Below the pieces are notes generated by a model. It saw nothing but the letters and a program-made list of their open reading frames with translations. It was not told the DNA's origin and did no database searches. 64,000 bases of DNA, taken from assembly GCA_934573735.1 (NCBI GenBank), contig CAKTMC010000001.1, forward strand, positions 248,001 to 312,000. Direction: 5' to 3'. The position numbers were made by a program, and so were the translations under genes. This document shows, one piece after another, positions 1-7,984 of this stretch. How positions within the stretch are numbered: the stretch's first letter is position 1; each line of letters opens with the position of its first letter. The stretch is from an uncultured Oscillospiraceae bacterium. Its GTDB lineage: Bacteria > Bacillota > Clostridia > Oscillospirales > Oscillospiraceae.

Positions 1-55
1 TCAGCGCCGCCATCATTCCGGACGCACCGCCGCCTATTATCACTACTGTTTCCAT
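1..55 (-). CDS. NAD(P)/FAD-dependent oxidoreductase, N-terminal fragment
   Basis: Only the first 18 codons are inside the window; the gene continues beyond position 1. The peptide METVVIIGGGASGMMAA is a Rossmann-type FAD-binding start with a GGGASG dinucleotide-binding loop. This resembles the HI0933/YhiN-like flavoproteins common in Clostridia, but too little is visible to choose a subfamily. The ATG lies 2 bases after the stop of the asparaginase gene on the same strand, so the two are probably co-transcribed. Confidence 0.7.
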   Translation of the reverse strand, partial: METVVIIGGGASGMMAAL

Positions 56-57
56 CC

Positions 58-1056
58 TTAACCCCTGTACAAAATATCGTGCGCGACCGGCTCATAAAAC
101 AAGCGGCTGACCTCCGCGCTGTCGCGGCTGAGCGAGAGTATCCACATCATCTTGGCAAGCGCCGCTTCGCTTGTCATGTCGTATGCCTCAAGCACATTCG
201 GATTATCCTTGAGTCTGTGCCCGACGCTATAGACCGAGAGGTCGGAGCCCTCGTTCTGCACCTGCGTGGTGACGACTATGAACTTGCCCATGTCGGTATA
301 TTTTCTGATAGTCTCAAAAAGCTTGTCGTCACTGTAGGACGGCAGTCCACCGACACCGAAGCACTCCATAATAAGCGCGTCCTTACGCGAGAGCATGAAT
401 TCCAGCAGCTCAAAGTCCGTGCCCGGTATCATTTTTATAAGCCCCACCCTCGCATCGAGCGAGTCATAAAACCTCGGCTTGGGCAGACTCCCGGGGCAGA
501 TATAGCTCACGAGCCGGTGATCCTGCAATATGGCAAGATCCGGGTAGTTTATGCTCGAAAAGGCGGCGTAGCTCTTGGAGCAGGTTTTTCTTGCGCGAGT
601 GCCCAAAATGACGCGGCCGTTAAAGACGATGTTCACGCCCGCAAGCTGCTCGGAGCAGGCGCAGACGAAGGCGTCCATGAGATTGAGCTTGGAGTCGGTA
701 GAGTCGTAATTTATCGGCTTTTGCGCGCCGGTGATTATAATGGGCTTGCGCGAGCCCTGCACAAGATACGACAGCGCCGCCGCGGTATATGCCATGGTGT
801 CGGTGCCGTGGCTTATGACAAAGCCGTCGTAGCGCTCATAGTTTTCACGCAGCGCCACGGCTATGCGCGTCCAGTGCGCGGGCGTGACATTTGTGCTGTC
901 TATGCTGAAAAGAGAGAGGCAGTCCACCCGGCAAAGCCCGGATATCGCCGGGACGTAGCGCAAAAGCTGCTCTGGGCTCAGCTCCGGGGCAAGCCCCTCG
1001 GCGGTCATTTCGGAGGCTATCGTCCCTCCGGTGCCTATCATGAGTATATTTTTCAT
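58..1056 (-). CDS. ansA: L-asparaginase, type I
   Basis: Hydrolyses L-asparagine to aspartate and ammonia. Both catalytic threonine regions are visible: GTGGTIAS at about residues 9-16 and HGTDTMAYTAAAL at about 83-95. The roughly 332-residue length without a signal peptide fits the cytoplasmic type I enzyme. I take the ATG at 1056, because GGAGG lies 5 bases upstream of it. An in-frame GTG at 1062 would sit inside that ribosome binding site. It is the first gene of an apparent operon with the flavoprotein, driven by the promoter at 1110-1138. Confidence 0.93.
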   Translation of the reverse strand: MKNILMIGTGGTIASEMTAEGLAPELSPEQLLRYVPAISGLCRVDCLSLFSIDSTNVTPAHWTRIAVALRENYERYDGFVISHGTDTMAYTAAALSYLVQGSRKPIIITGAQKPINYDSTDSKLNLMDAFVCACSEQLAGVNIVFNGRVILGTRARKTCSKSYAAFSSINYPDLAILQDHRLVSYICPGSLPKPRFYDSLDARVGLIKMIPGTDFELLEFMLSRKDALIMECFGVGGLPSYSDDKLFETIRKYTDMGKFIVVTTQVQNEGSDLSVYSVGHRLKDNPNVLEAYDMTSEAALAKMMWILSLSRDSAEVSRLFYEPVAHDILYRG

Positions 1057-1067
1057 ACGCACCTCCG

Positions 1068-1099
1068 CGTAAACCGATTTTTTCGTAAACCGATTTTTT
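1068..1099. repeat. Tandem 16-bp direct repeat in the ansA leader
   Basis: The unit CGTAAACCGATTTTTT occurs twice back to back (1068-1083 and 1084-1099) with no mismatch. It lies between the ansA promoter and its ribosome binding site. It could be a replication-slippage duplication or a repeated operator; the sequence does not decide. Confidence 0.85.
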
Positions 1100-1109
1100 A
1101 TTATATTTT

Positions 1110-1138
1110 ATTATAACAAGCCCGCCCGGGATATGCAA
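1110..1138 (-). promoter_or_regulatory. Sigma-A promoter of ansA
   Basis: On the minus strand TTGCAT (1133-1138) and TATAAT (1110-1115) are separated by exactly 17 bp. It points at ansA with a leader of about 45 nt. Confidence 0.75.
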
Positions 1139-1174
1139 TACAGGCAAGCTTCACGGATTGTATATTTATTATCG

Positions 1175-1203
1175 TTGAAATATTCAGAAAACTACGTTAT
1201 AAT
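1175..1203 (+). promoter_or_regulatory. Sigma-A promoter of the VTC/CotH cluster
   Basis: TTGAAA (1175-1180) and TATAAT (1198-1203) are 17 bp apart. Transcription would begin near 1210, which excludes the ATG at 1207 as the start of the next gene and supports 1246. Confidence 0.75.
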
Positions 1204-1245
1204 AACATGATGCATCCTGCATACTATACTAAACTGGAGTCTGAA

Positions 1246-1968
1246 ATGGGCAGCGCAAAATTCACCTTCAAAAGATACGAAAAAAAATATCTGCTGTCCC
1301 GCGAAAAATACGAGGCTCTGCGGCGGCTTATCGACGAGCATATCGTCCCGGACGAGTATTTTGAGAGCACCGTTTGCAGCATATACTACGACAGCGACGA
1401 TTATCACCTCATCCGCTACTCGATAGAGCGCCCGGTCTACAAGGAAAAGCTTCGCGTGCGCAGCTATAACGTACCGGGGGACGCGGACGCGGTATTCGTG
1501 GAGCTCAAAAAGAAGTATAAGGGCATTGTATATAAGCGCCGTGTCAGGATGCGGGCGGACGAAGCGCCGGAGTACCTCGCCGGGCACATCCCCGCGCCGA
1601 GAGAAAACCAGATGTCGCATGAGATAGACTGGTTTCTGCGGCAGAACAAGCCCACGCCGAAGGTCTTTATCGCCTGTGACCGGCAGGCCTATGTTGCCTC
1701 GGACGACCCGGAGCTTCGCATTACCTTTGACCACAATATGCGCTGGCGCGAGACGGAGCTTGACCTGCGCGCCGGGAGTCACGGTGAGCCCTTAGTGGAC
1801 GACGATATGGTGCTGATGGAGATAAAGATACCGGGCTCGGCACCGCTGTGGCTTGCGCATATTCTCGCCGAGCTGGACATTTTCCCGACCGGCTTTTCCA
1901 AATACGGCGTATGCTATAGGGATAATATACTTGATAAATACATAAACGGAGTGATAACCTGTGTTTAA
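1246..1968 (+). CDS. VTC-domain polyphosphate polymerase-like protein
   Basis: A 240-residue soluble protein consisting of a VTC domain, the catalytic tunnel fold of eukaryotic polyphosphate polymerase Vtc4. Visible elements are FKRYEKKYLL at the start, a YYDS strand, the basic KEKLRVRSY segment, the VFVELKKK strand, and VLMEIKI near the end. These basic and acidic strands line the tunnel in the family. Start chosen at 1246 because GGAG lies 7 bases upstream and the promoter at 1175-1203 predicts a start near 1210. It overlaps the DUF4956 gene by 8 bp. In many Clostridia VTC, DUF4956 and CotH genes travel together; the bacterial substrate is not established. Confidence 0.85.
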   Translation: MGSAKFTFKRYEKKYLLSREKYEALRRLIDEHIVPDEYFESTVCSIYYDSDDYHLIRYSIERPVYKEKLRVRSYNVPGDADAVFVELKKKYKGIVYKRRVRMRADEAPEYLAGHIPAPRENQMSHEIDWFLRQNKPTPKVFIACDRQAYVASDDPELRITFDHNMRWRETELDLRAGSHGEPLVDDDMVLMEIKIPGSAPLWLAHILAELDIFPTGFSKYGVCYRDNILDKYINGVITCV

Positions 1969-2623
1969 CAGCCTGATTTTCAACGCGATTACCCTTCCCG
2001 CATTCCTCGCCTGCATGGCGACCGCAATTGTTCTCGGCATACTCACCTCTCTGGTCTTTTCCTTCCGCAGCCGCCACAGCAGTTCCTTTGCGCTGGCACT
2101 GGCACTGCTGCCCGCCGCAGTTACGATGGTCATAATGATGGTCAACGGCAACATCGGCGCAGGGCTTGCCGTTGCGGGTACCTTTGCGCTCGTCCGCTTC
2201 CGCAGCGCGCAGGGCACGGCAAGAGAGATAGTGGGGCTTTTCATGTCGATGTCCATCGGTCTTGTCTGCGGCATGGGCTATATCTACGTTGCGATGCTGT
2301 ACTTTGTGATAATGGCGGCCTTCGTGATGCTGCTCGGCGCGGTACGCTTTGGCGAGCGCAGCGCAAACACCCGCATACTGAAAATCGTCATCCCCGAGAC
2401 GCTTGACTACGACGGACTCTTTGACGATCTCTTTGAGCAGTACACAACGACTCATGAGCTTGTCCGCGTAAAGACCACGAACATGGGCACACTCTATGAG
2501 CTCAGCTATCTTGTAAGCCTCAAGACCACCGACAACACCAAGGCATTTATGGACGATCTCCGCTGCCGCAACGGGAACCTGAACATCATCCTCGGCCGCG
2601 AGACCGATAAGGACTCCATATAA
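1961..2623 (+). CDS. DUF4956 membrane protein
   Basis: A 220-residue protein with four or five hydrophobic segments between about residues 12 and 130, then a soluble C-terminal domain of about 90 residues. This arrangement, with the VRFRSAQGTAREI segment after the second or third helix, is typical of DUF4956. The translation start is GTG at 1961, inside the end of the VTC gene, so the two are translationally coupled. It is probably the membrane partner of the VTC enzyme; the function is unknown. Confidence 0.8.
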   Translation: MFNSLIFNAITLPAFLACMATAIVLGILTSLVFSFRSRHSSSFALALALLPAAVTMVIMMVNGNIGAGLAVAGTFALVRFRSAQGTAREIVGLFMSMSIGLVCGMGYIYVAMLYFVIMAAFVMLLGAVRFGERSANTRILKIVIPETLDYDGLFDDLFEQYTTTHELVRVKTTNMGTLYELSYLVSLKTTDNTKAFMDDLRCRNGNLNIILGRETDKDSI

Positions 2624-2663
2624 GCCCATATAATAAGCTTACTTTAATAAAGGATCTGATTTT

Positions 2664-4154
2664 ATGAAAAACAGCGCAAAAATCATATCAATTCTTCTCC
2701 TTGCCGCGCTCTGCGCCGGGCTTCTTGCCGGGTGCAGCGACGCCACGCCCGCAGAGAGCAATAATAACGGCAGCGCCGCAGCGCCCGTCACCGCAGCCCC
2801 GGTCGATATGTCAAAGGCGGCAAAAATTACGCTTGAGGGCGGCAGCGCCTCCGTCTCCGGCGGCGGGGTTTCGGTAAACGGCAGCACCATAAGCATCTCC
2901 GCCGCCGGCGAATACGCCGTAAGCGGAACGCTCGACAACGGTCAGATAATCGTCAACACCGGCGACGATGCGATGAAGGTCACGCTTATCCTCAATAACG
3001 CAAATATCACCTGCCTTGACAAGCCCGCGATATACGTCGAAAAGGCGGACAAGCTCAAGCTCGTTCTCGCGGACGGCAGCGAAAACACCGTCACCTCCGG
3101 CGTGGAGGGCTCGGCGACAGACCCGAACGCCTCGGGCGCCGCGATATTCTCCAAGGACGACCTTGACCTTGAGGGCAGCGGCAAGCTGACCGTCAGCGGC
3201 TATATAAATAACGGTATCGCCAGCAAGGACGATTTGAAGCTTCAGGGCGGCGATATCACCGTCAACGCAGTCAATAACGGTCTGCGCGGCGCAGACTCCG
3301 TGCAGATAGAGGCAGGCACGCTTGCAATTAGCGCCGGGAACGACGGAATTAAGTCCGCGACGGTGGATAAGGCGGGCAAGGGCTTTGTCAGCGTAAGCGG
3401 CGGCGACGTCACTATTCTTGCCGGCGGCGACGGCATAGACGCTGCGACCACGCTCGATATCTCCGGCGGCGTTCTGAACGCCACGGCGCAGGGAAGCGGC
3501 GAGACCTCCAGCAGCAAGGCCATCAAGTCCGCCGCAGGCATGACCATCTCCGGCGGTGAGCTCAAGCTCAGCAGCACGGACACCGCGATAAAGTGCGCGG
3601 CGGATCTCAGTCTCAGCGGCGGCAGCGTCAGCATTGTCTCCGCAAACGGCAAGGGCATTTCGGTTGACGGCTCCGTCAGCATCTCCGGCGGCGCGGCGCA
3701 GATAAACGCCTTTTCGGACGGAATATTGGCGGTCAATACCCTCGCCATGTCCGGCGGCAGCGTCAGCATAGTCGCAGGCGCCGACGGCATACAGGCAGGC
3801 AAGAACGTCAACGGCTTCCCGAGTGAGACGGGCAGTGTCGCGATCTCCGGCGGCGATCTCAGCATCAGCGCCTGCAAGCGCGGTATTGACGCAAAAATCG
3901 AGTTCGGCATCTCCGGCGGCACGGTATTTGCGCTCAGCGGCTCCAAAAACGCGATAGAGGTCAGCGGCGGCGCGCAGCTCTGCGCCTCCTTCATGTTCAG
4001 CGGCAGCGCGGGCAGCGAGGTCAGGTTTGGCGAGCTTGACAGTCTCAAGGCGGACTGGGACTTCAGCTCCGTCCTCTTCTCCTCCTCGGCGCTCGGCAGC
4101 GGCACGGAGTATCACGTTGTCTGCGGCGATAACGCCATAGACATTACACTTTGA
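2664..4154 (+). CDS. Beta-helix carbohydrate-binding lipoprotein (Cthe_2159/DUF4353-like)
   Basis: A 496-residue exported protein with a signal peptide and the lipobox LLAGC (Cys24), followed by a short low-complexity linker. The body is built of some 14 imperfect repeats around the pattern IS-GG, with runs such as LDISGG, MTISGG and VAISGG, as expected of a right-handed parallel beta-helix. The Cthe_2159 family of such helices binds plant polysaccharides, which is known for the family and not for this protein. Start ATG has AAGGA 8-10 bases upstream. It lies 40 bp after the DUF4956 gene and ahead of a terminator. Confidence 0.82.
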   Translation: MKNSAKIISILLLAALCAGLLAGCSDATPAESNNNGSAAAPVTAAPVDMSKAAKITLEGGSASVSGGGVSVNGSTISISAAGEYAVSGTLDNGQIIVNTGDDAMKVTLILNNANITCLDKPAIYVEKADKLKLVLADGSENTVTSGVEGSATDPNASGAAIFSKDDLDLEGSGKLTVSGYINNGIASKDDLKLQGGDITVNAVNNGLRGADSVQIEAGTLAISAGNDGIKSATVDKAGKGFVSVSGGDVTILAGGDGIDAATTLDISGGVLNATAQGSGETSSSKAIKSAAGMTISGGELKLSSTDTAIKCAADLSLSGGSVSIVSANGKGISVDGSVSISGGAAQINAFSDGILAVNTLAMSGGSVSIVAGADGIQAGKNVNGFPSETGSVAISGGDLSISACKRGIDAKIEFGISGGTVFALSGSKNAIEVSGGAQLCASFMFSGSAGSEVRFGELDSLKADWDFSSVLFSSSALGSGTEYHVVCGDNAIDITL

Positions 4155-4164
4155 TTTATCAGTT

Positions 4165-4200
4165 AAAATGGCAGAACGTCCCGCTCTGCCATTTTCATTT
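4165..4200 (+). terminator. Rho-independent terminator after the beta-helix gene
   Basis: AAAATGGCAGA (4165-4175) pairs with TCTGCCATTTT (4185-4195), followed by a T-rich stretch. It separates the first three cluster genes from the CotH gene, although read-through is possible. Confidence 0.8.
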
Positions 4201-4237
4201 TAGCTTTGCTTTATCATAATGTTGGAGTGATCATCTG

Positions 4238-5893
4238 TTGAAGCAGGTATTACGCAGGCTTATCGTCCCCGCATTTCTGTTTGCACTCTTTATATTTAAT
4301 AATCCCGATATCGCCTGCGCTGAGGACGCAAAGAACGAAAAAACGAGCTTTATCTCCGGGCGCATCTCGGAGTTTACTCTCCCCGAGAGCGAATATGAGC
4401 AGCTTCGCCGGGGCATGACCCGCGCAAGCGACTCTCTTGCCCTTGACTTTTGCATAAACGGCAGTGAGCCGCTGGATTTCGGCGACGGTAACTGGTACTA
4501 TGTGCTGCACGAGGGCGACCCCTTGGCGGCAGACCCGGTGTTCAGCCTTTCGAGCAGCGCCGAGGACGCAAGGCTCTATGTCTGCGGCGGCATTGACGAC
4601 ACTATGCTCTCCGGCAAGGGTGAGCTGCGCTTTATGGTTTCCAGCGGGCAGAAATGCAGCAGCTATGTCCTCCGCTGCCGCTCTCTGCCGCAGATGTTTT
4701 TATATACAGAAAGCAGTATAGAGCGCGAATACGTCCCCGGTCATATGCGCTTTTACGACAACCGCGCAGAGCTTACGGAGCACTGGATAGACTCCGATAT
4801 GAAAATTCACGTTCGCGGCGCGTCCTCATGGCATTTTGATAAAAGTAGCTATAAATTAGCTCTGACCATGGAGGAGGGCGGGCGCACTGTACCGCGTCAC
4901 GAATCGCTGCTCGGTCTGCGCAAGGACGATGACTGGCTTCTCTACGCGGGCTATAACGACCCCGACCGCGTCCGCAACGTCTTTTGCGCAAAGCTCTGGA
5001 AGGAGTGCAGCTCGGGCGGCAACGGCATGGAATACAAATACATCGAGCTTTATCTCAACGATAACTACTGCGGACTGTATGCGCTCGGCTATCCGCTTGA
5101 CGCAAAGCAGCTTCGCATCGGCAAGTCGGAGTTCGGGCAGACGGGCGAATATTTATACAAATCCCGAATAGCGCCGCAAAGCAACGAAAACCCCATGCTA
5201 AAAGAGGGCTTCAGCATCGAGGGCGGCGCGATACGCGGAGACGGCTCGGAGTGGGAGCCGCTTCTGGATTATCTCGACTGGATGGAAAAGCTTCGCGCGG
5301 GCGATATCGGCGGCATTTATGAGCGCGTCGATGTTGAAAGCGCGATAGATATGTATCTTTTTGTAAATCTCATTCAGGGCTTGGATAACATCGACAAAAA
5401 CTATTATCTCTCATATAAGAAGATAGACGGCGAGTATAAAATGCGCTTTACGCCATGGGACTTTGACCTGTGCTGGGGCAGCAGATGGGATGCAAGATAT
5501 CGCAACTGCACCTGGGCCTATGCCTTTGAGCCCGATAAGCACATCTTGTCCGGCTCAAACCCCGTTCACTATTACCTCGAGAGTGGGGATCCGCATATGC
5601 TGTGCCTTGTCTGCCGGCGCTATGACGAGCTGCGCGGCGGCGCGTGGTCGGACGAGAATATAAACGCTCTGCTCGACGGCTATGAGCGGGATATCTTTAC
5701 CTCCGGCGCATACCGGCGTGACCTGCGCGCATGGCCGAAAAGCTCTGTCAAGTACGGTACGGAGGATCTCTTGCGCTTTCGTGAATATGTAATGCAGCGG
5801 CTTGAGTATATGGACGAGTATATCCGCACGCTCTCCGCCTCCATAGAGTTCAGCACCTATGATACCATGAAGCATATCAAACTTCCGGGGTGA
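4238..5893 (+). CDS. CotH-type kinase, secreted
   Basis: A 551-residue protein with a hydrophobic signal sequence at about residues 8-28 and no lipobox, so secreted or anchored by the uncleaved signal. The CotH kinase fold is supported by RGASSWHFDKSSYKL (K206 the likely ATP lysine), YIELYLNDNYCGLYALG at about 268-284, and the metal-binding PWDFDLCWG motif (D408, D410). CotH proteins phosphorylate serine on surface proteins. TTG at 4238 is taken as start because GGAGTGATC precedes it and the next methionines would remove the signal peptide. It forms the end of the VTC/DUF4956/beta-helix cluster, whose lipoprotein could be its substrate (inference). Confidence 0.85.
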   Translation: MKQVLRRLIVPAFLFALFIFNNPDIACAEDAKNEKTSFISGRISEFTLPESEYEQLRRGMTRASDSLALDFCINGSEPLDFGDGNWYYVLHEGDPLAADPVFSLSSSAEDARLYVCGGIDDTMLSGKGELRFMVSSGQKCSSYVLRCRSLPQMFLYTESSIEREYVPGHMRFYDNRAELTEHWIDSDMKIHVRGASSWHFDKSSYKLALTMEEGGRTVPRHESLLGLRKDDDWLLYAGYNDPDRVRNVFCAKLWKECSSGGNGMEYKYIELYLNDNYCGLYALGYPLDAKQLRIGKSEFGQTGEYLYKSRIAPQSNENPMLKEGFSIEGGAIRGDGSEWEPLLDYLDWMEKLRAGDIGGIYERVDVESAIDMYLFVNLIQGLDNIDKNYYLSYKKIDGEYKMRFTPWDFDLCWGSRWDARYRNCTWAYAFEPDKHILSGSNPVHYYLESGDPHMLCLVCRRYDELRGGAWSDENINALLDGYERDIFTSGAYRRDLRAWPKSSVKYGTEDLLRFREYVMQRLEYMDEYIRTLSASIEFSTYDTMKHIKLPG

Positions 5894-5899
5894 GACGAA

Positions 5900-5927
5900 A
5901 AAACTGACGCCGGGCGGCGTCAGTTTT
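5900..5927. terminator. Bidirectional terminator
   Basis: AAAACTGACGCC (5900-5911) and GGCGTCAGTTTT (5916-5927) form a perfect 12-bp stem with a GGGC loop. A and T runs on either side serve both the CotH gene and the convergent YhhN gene. Confidence 0.88.
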
Positions 5928-5950
5928 TGCTCTATGATATTATTTTACGC

Positions 5951-6646
5951 TCATATCCAAGCCAGAGACCATGCAATGCAAAGCTGCGCCAGATAATAGG
6001 TCGCGTGTATTGCTATATTCATGCCGAAGCGGTCGTCCGGGCCGAAGGAGTAGGCGCTGAGTACGCTGTCGCTCACCGGGAAGAGAATTCCGCCGGCGGC
6101 AAAGAGCAGCGTTGCGGCTCCCGGGGCAGCGGTCGCCGAGCCTATCGCAATTGCTCCCATGCCGACGACAAGCGCCATATAAAGTCCGCCCAGAAGCGTA
6201 TAATGCCCCGCGTCGGTCTTTTTGGCCTTGGCATACACCCCCGACGCGGCAAGCCCGATTATGCCAATCGTCAGCGCTACGGCAAGAGACGGCTCATATT
6301 TTGTGAGCATGGCAAGGATATAAAGCCCATGCCCGACGGCAAAGGATACCGCGCCCACGATAAAATAAAAATTGTGCTGCTCCGGCTTCATAAAGCGTAT
6401 CGCAAGCAGTACGTCCCCCAGCAGTCCGAAGACCAGACCCAACGCGACAAGCCATGCAAATCGCTTATCCGCGCTCATCGCCGCCGCAAGCAGCAGACCG
6501 ATGATGACAAAGCACAGCCCCGCCAGAGTCTTGAACACGGCGGCGCTCTTATAGCTTTTGTCCCGGCAGGCCTTCATAAAGTACACGGTGACGTAGGCAC
6601 AGGCGGCCGTTAGCAGGGTGCAGATGATGAATAAGGCTGTTCTCAT
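5951..6646 (-). CDS. Lysoplasmalogenase (YhhN family) membrane protein
   Basis: A 231-residue protein of about eight membrane helices. The YhhN family hydrolyses the vinyl-ether bond of lysoplasmalogens, and its conserved aspartates appear here in GLLGDVLLAI and PVSDSVLSA. Start at ATG 6646 is preferred over upstream in-frame starts because GAGGAAAG lies 6-7 bases before it and the protein then begins directly with a membrane segment. Plasmalogen lipids are common in anaerobic Clostridia, so a role in ether-lipid turnover is plausible. It stands alone between convergent and divergent neighbours. Confidence 0.8.
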   Translation of the reverse strand: MRTALFIICTLLTAACAYVTVYFMKACRDKSYKSAAVFKTLAGLCFVIIGLLLAAAMSADKRFAWLVALGLVFGLLGDVLLAIRFMKPEQHNFYFIVGAVSFAVGHGLYILAMLTKYEPSLAVALTIGIIGLAASGVYAKAKKTDAGHYTLLGGLYMALVVGMGAIAIGSATAAPGAATLLFAAGGILFPVSDSVLSAYSFGPDDRFGMNIAIHATYYLAQLCIAWSLAWI

Positions 6647-6685
6647 TAATACTTTCCTCTCAATCAATTTCTCCCATGTAGTAAG

Positions 6686-6728
6686 CACTGATTAAATACG
6701 TCCGATACTGACGGCTATTTATTCAGTG
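6686..6728. promoter_or_regulatory. 43-bp imperfect palindrome in a divergent intergenic region
   Basis: CACTGATTAAATA (6686-6698) is the inverted partner of TATTTATTCAGTG (6716-6728) with one mismatch, and CGTC/GACG extends the stem inward. It lies between the divergent YhhN and DUF4349 genes, where an operator or a leader hairpin would be expected. No regulator can be assigned. Confidence 0.55.
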
Positions 6729-6894
6729 ATCGCTAAAGCGTGTTTGATTATACCAAATTCTTAACACCATGTAAACACCGAGGCAAAGAAGCTCTATAAT
6801 TTTAATATTTTTCAGAAAATGCGGAAACTTTTTTGCTCTGCCGCACGTCACACACTCAGAGGAACCCAAAAATATTATAAACAGGAGGTACAAA

Positions 6895-7893
6895 ATGAAA
6901 AGAAAACAGCTTCTATCCCTTTTGCTTGCCCTTATCATGATTTTCGCGCTCTGCGCCTGCGGCAGCTCCGCCATGCCCTCGCCCTCGTCCATGAGCGTGA
7001 ATAATTACAAGGCGGATTATGATACCCCCATGGAAGCGAGCATGGCATATGATTATTCTGATTATGCAAGCAGCGAGGAATACGGCGGCTTTGCCGCAGG
7101 CGGCGAGGCTGAGCTTGCCGCGAGCACTGAAGCGCCCCGCGAGGGAGATATCAACCCCGACAAGATAATCTATTCGGCCGACGCCACACTTGAGACCACG
7201 GACTTTGACACGGCGCTCGAAGAGCTTGCCGAGCTCATCAAGCAGTACGGCGGCTTTGTCGAGTCGAGCAGCATACACGGCGTAAATCTCTACAGCAGCT
7301 CCGGCCGCCGCAGCGCGGACTACAGCATTCGTGTTCCGAGCGAGAGCTTCAGCTCCCTGATGAGCGCCCTCTCCGGCATCGGAAACGTCCCCTACAGCCA
7401 CACCTATACCGACAACATCACCGCCCAGTATTACGACACTCAGGCGCGTCTGACCGCATATGAGACGCAGGAGCAGAGCCTGCTTACAATGCTTGAGAAG
7501 GCAGAGTCCGTTGAGGATCTTATCCGCATCGAGGAAAAGCTGACCGACGTGCGCTATAACATCGACGCTGTGAAATCCAGACTCAAAAACTGGGACAGAC
7601 AGGTCAACTACAGCACCGTCTCCCTCTCCGTAAACGAGGTCATAGAGTATTCCCCCGCCGCAGAGCTCAGCTACGGCGAGCGGCTGGGGCTTTCCCTCAA
7701 GCACGGTCTGAGCGCGGTCGGCGACTTCTTCTCCGAGCTTCTGGTCTGGCTTGTCGGCGCACTGCCCACGATAGTGATTTTGGTTGCGCTCTTCTTCGTT
7801 TTCCGTCCGCTGCTTCGTAAGTGGAAGCGCCGCGCCGGGGAGAAGCGCGCAGCACGCAAGGTCGAAAAAGCCGAGCAGCGCGAGAAAAAATAA
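6895..7893 (+). CDS. DUF4349 lipoprotein with C-terminal membrane helix
   Basis: A 332-residue exported protein with the lipobox FALCAC near residue 20. A disordered stretch leads into the DUF4349 core: a TLETTDFDTALEELAELI helix, then GGFVESSS, a YSIRVPSESF strand, and a coiled-coil region around residues 185-225. A single membrane helix at about 285-307 is followed by a basic coiled tail. AGGAGG precedes the ATG. DUF4349 proteins are widespread in Firmicutes with unknown function. The double anchoring by lipid and helix puts the folded part outside the cell and the basic tail inside. Confidence 0.82.
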   Translation: MKRKQLLSLLLALIMIFALCACGSSAMPSPSSMSVNNYKADYDTPMEASMAYDYSDYASSEEYGGFAAGGEAELAASTEAPREGDINPDKIIYSADATLETTDFDTALEELAELIKQYGGFVESSSIHGVNLYSSSGRRSADYSIRVPSESFSSLMSALSGIGNVPYSHTYTDNITAQYYDTQARLTAYETQEQSLLTMLEKAESVEDLIRIEEKLTDVRYNIDAVKSRLKNWDRQVNYSTVSLSVNEVIEYSPAAELSYGERLGLSLKHGLSAVGDFFSELLVWLVGALPTIVILVALFFVFRPLLRKWKRRAGEKRAARKVEKAEQREKK

Positions 7894-7922
7894 GCCTTGG
7901 AAAAGCTGTTGAATTTGCCATA

Positions 7923-7951
7923 TTGACCTTTTTATAAAAAAGCAATAAAAT
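7923..7951 (+). promoter_or_regulatory. Sigma-A promoter of psuG
   Basis: TTGACC (7923-7928) and TAAAAT (7946-7951) are 17 bp apart, about 35 bp before the psuG start. Confidence 0.65.
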
Positions 7952-7984
7952 AAATACAGCTTTTTTCAAAGGAGATTTTATATA

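Noticed and set aside
79..1116. Long open frame on the plus strand opposite ansA (and similar long antisense frames opposite nifS, yidC, ftsH, rnfC and others)
   Set aside because: They mirror genuine genes, have no ribosome binding site or family motifs, and arise from the G+C-rich codon use of the real genes.
2664..4154. Possible CRISPR-like or tandem DNA repeats
   Set aside because: The repetition is at protein level (IS-GG beta-helix units) within one open frame; spacing and sequence vary.
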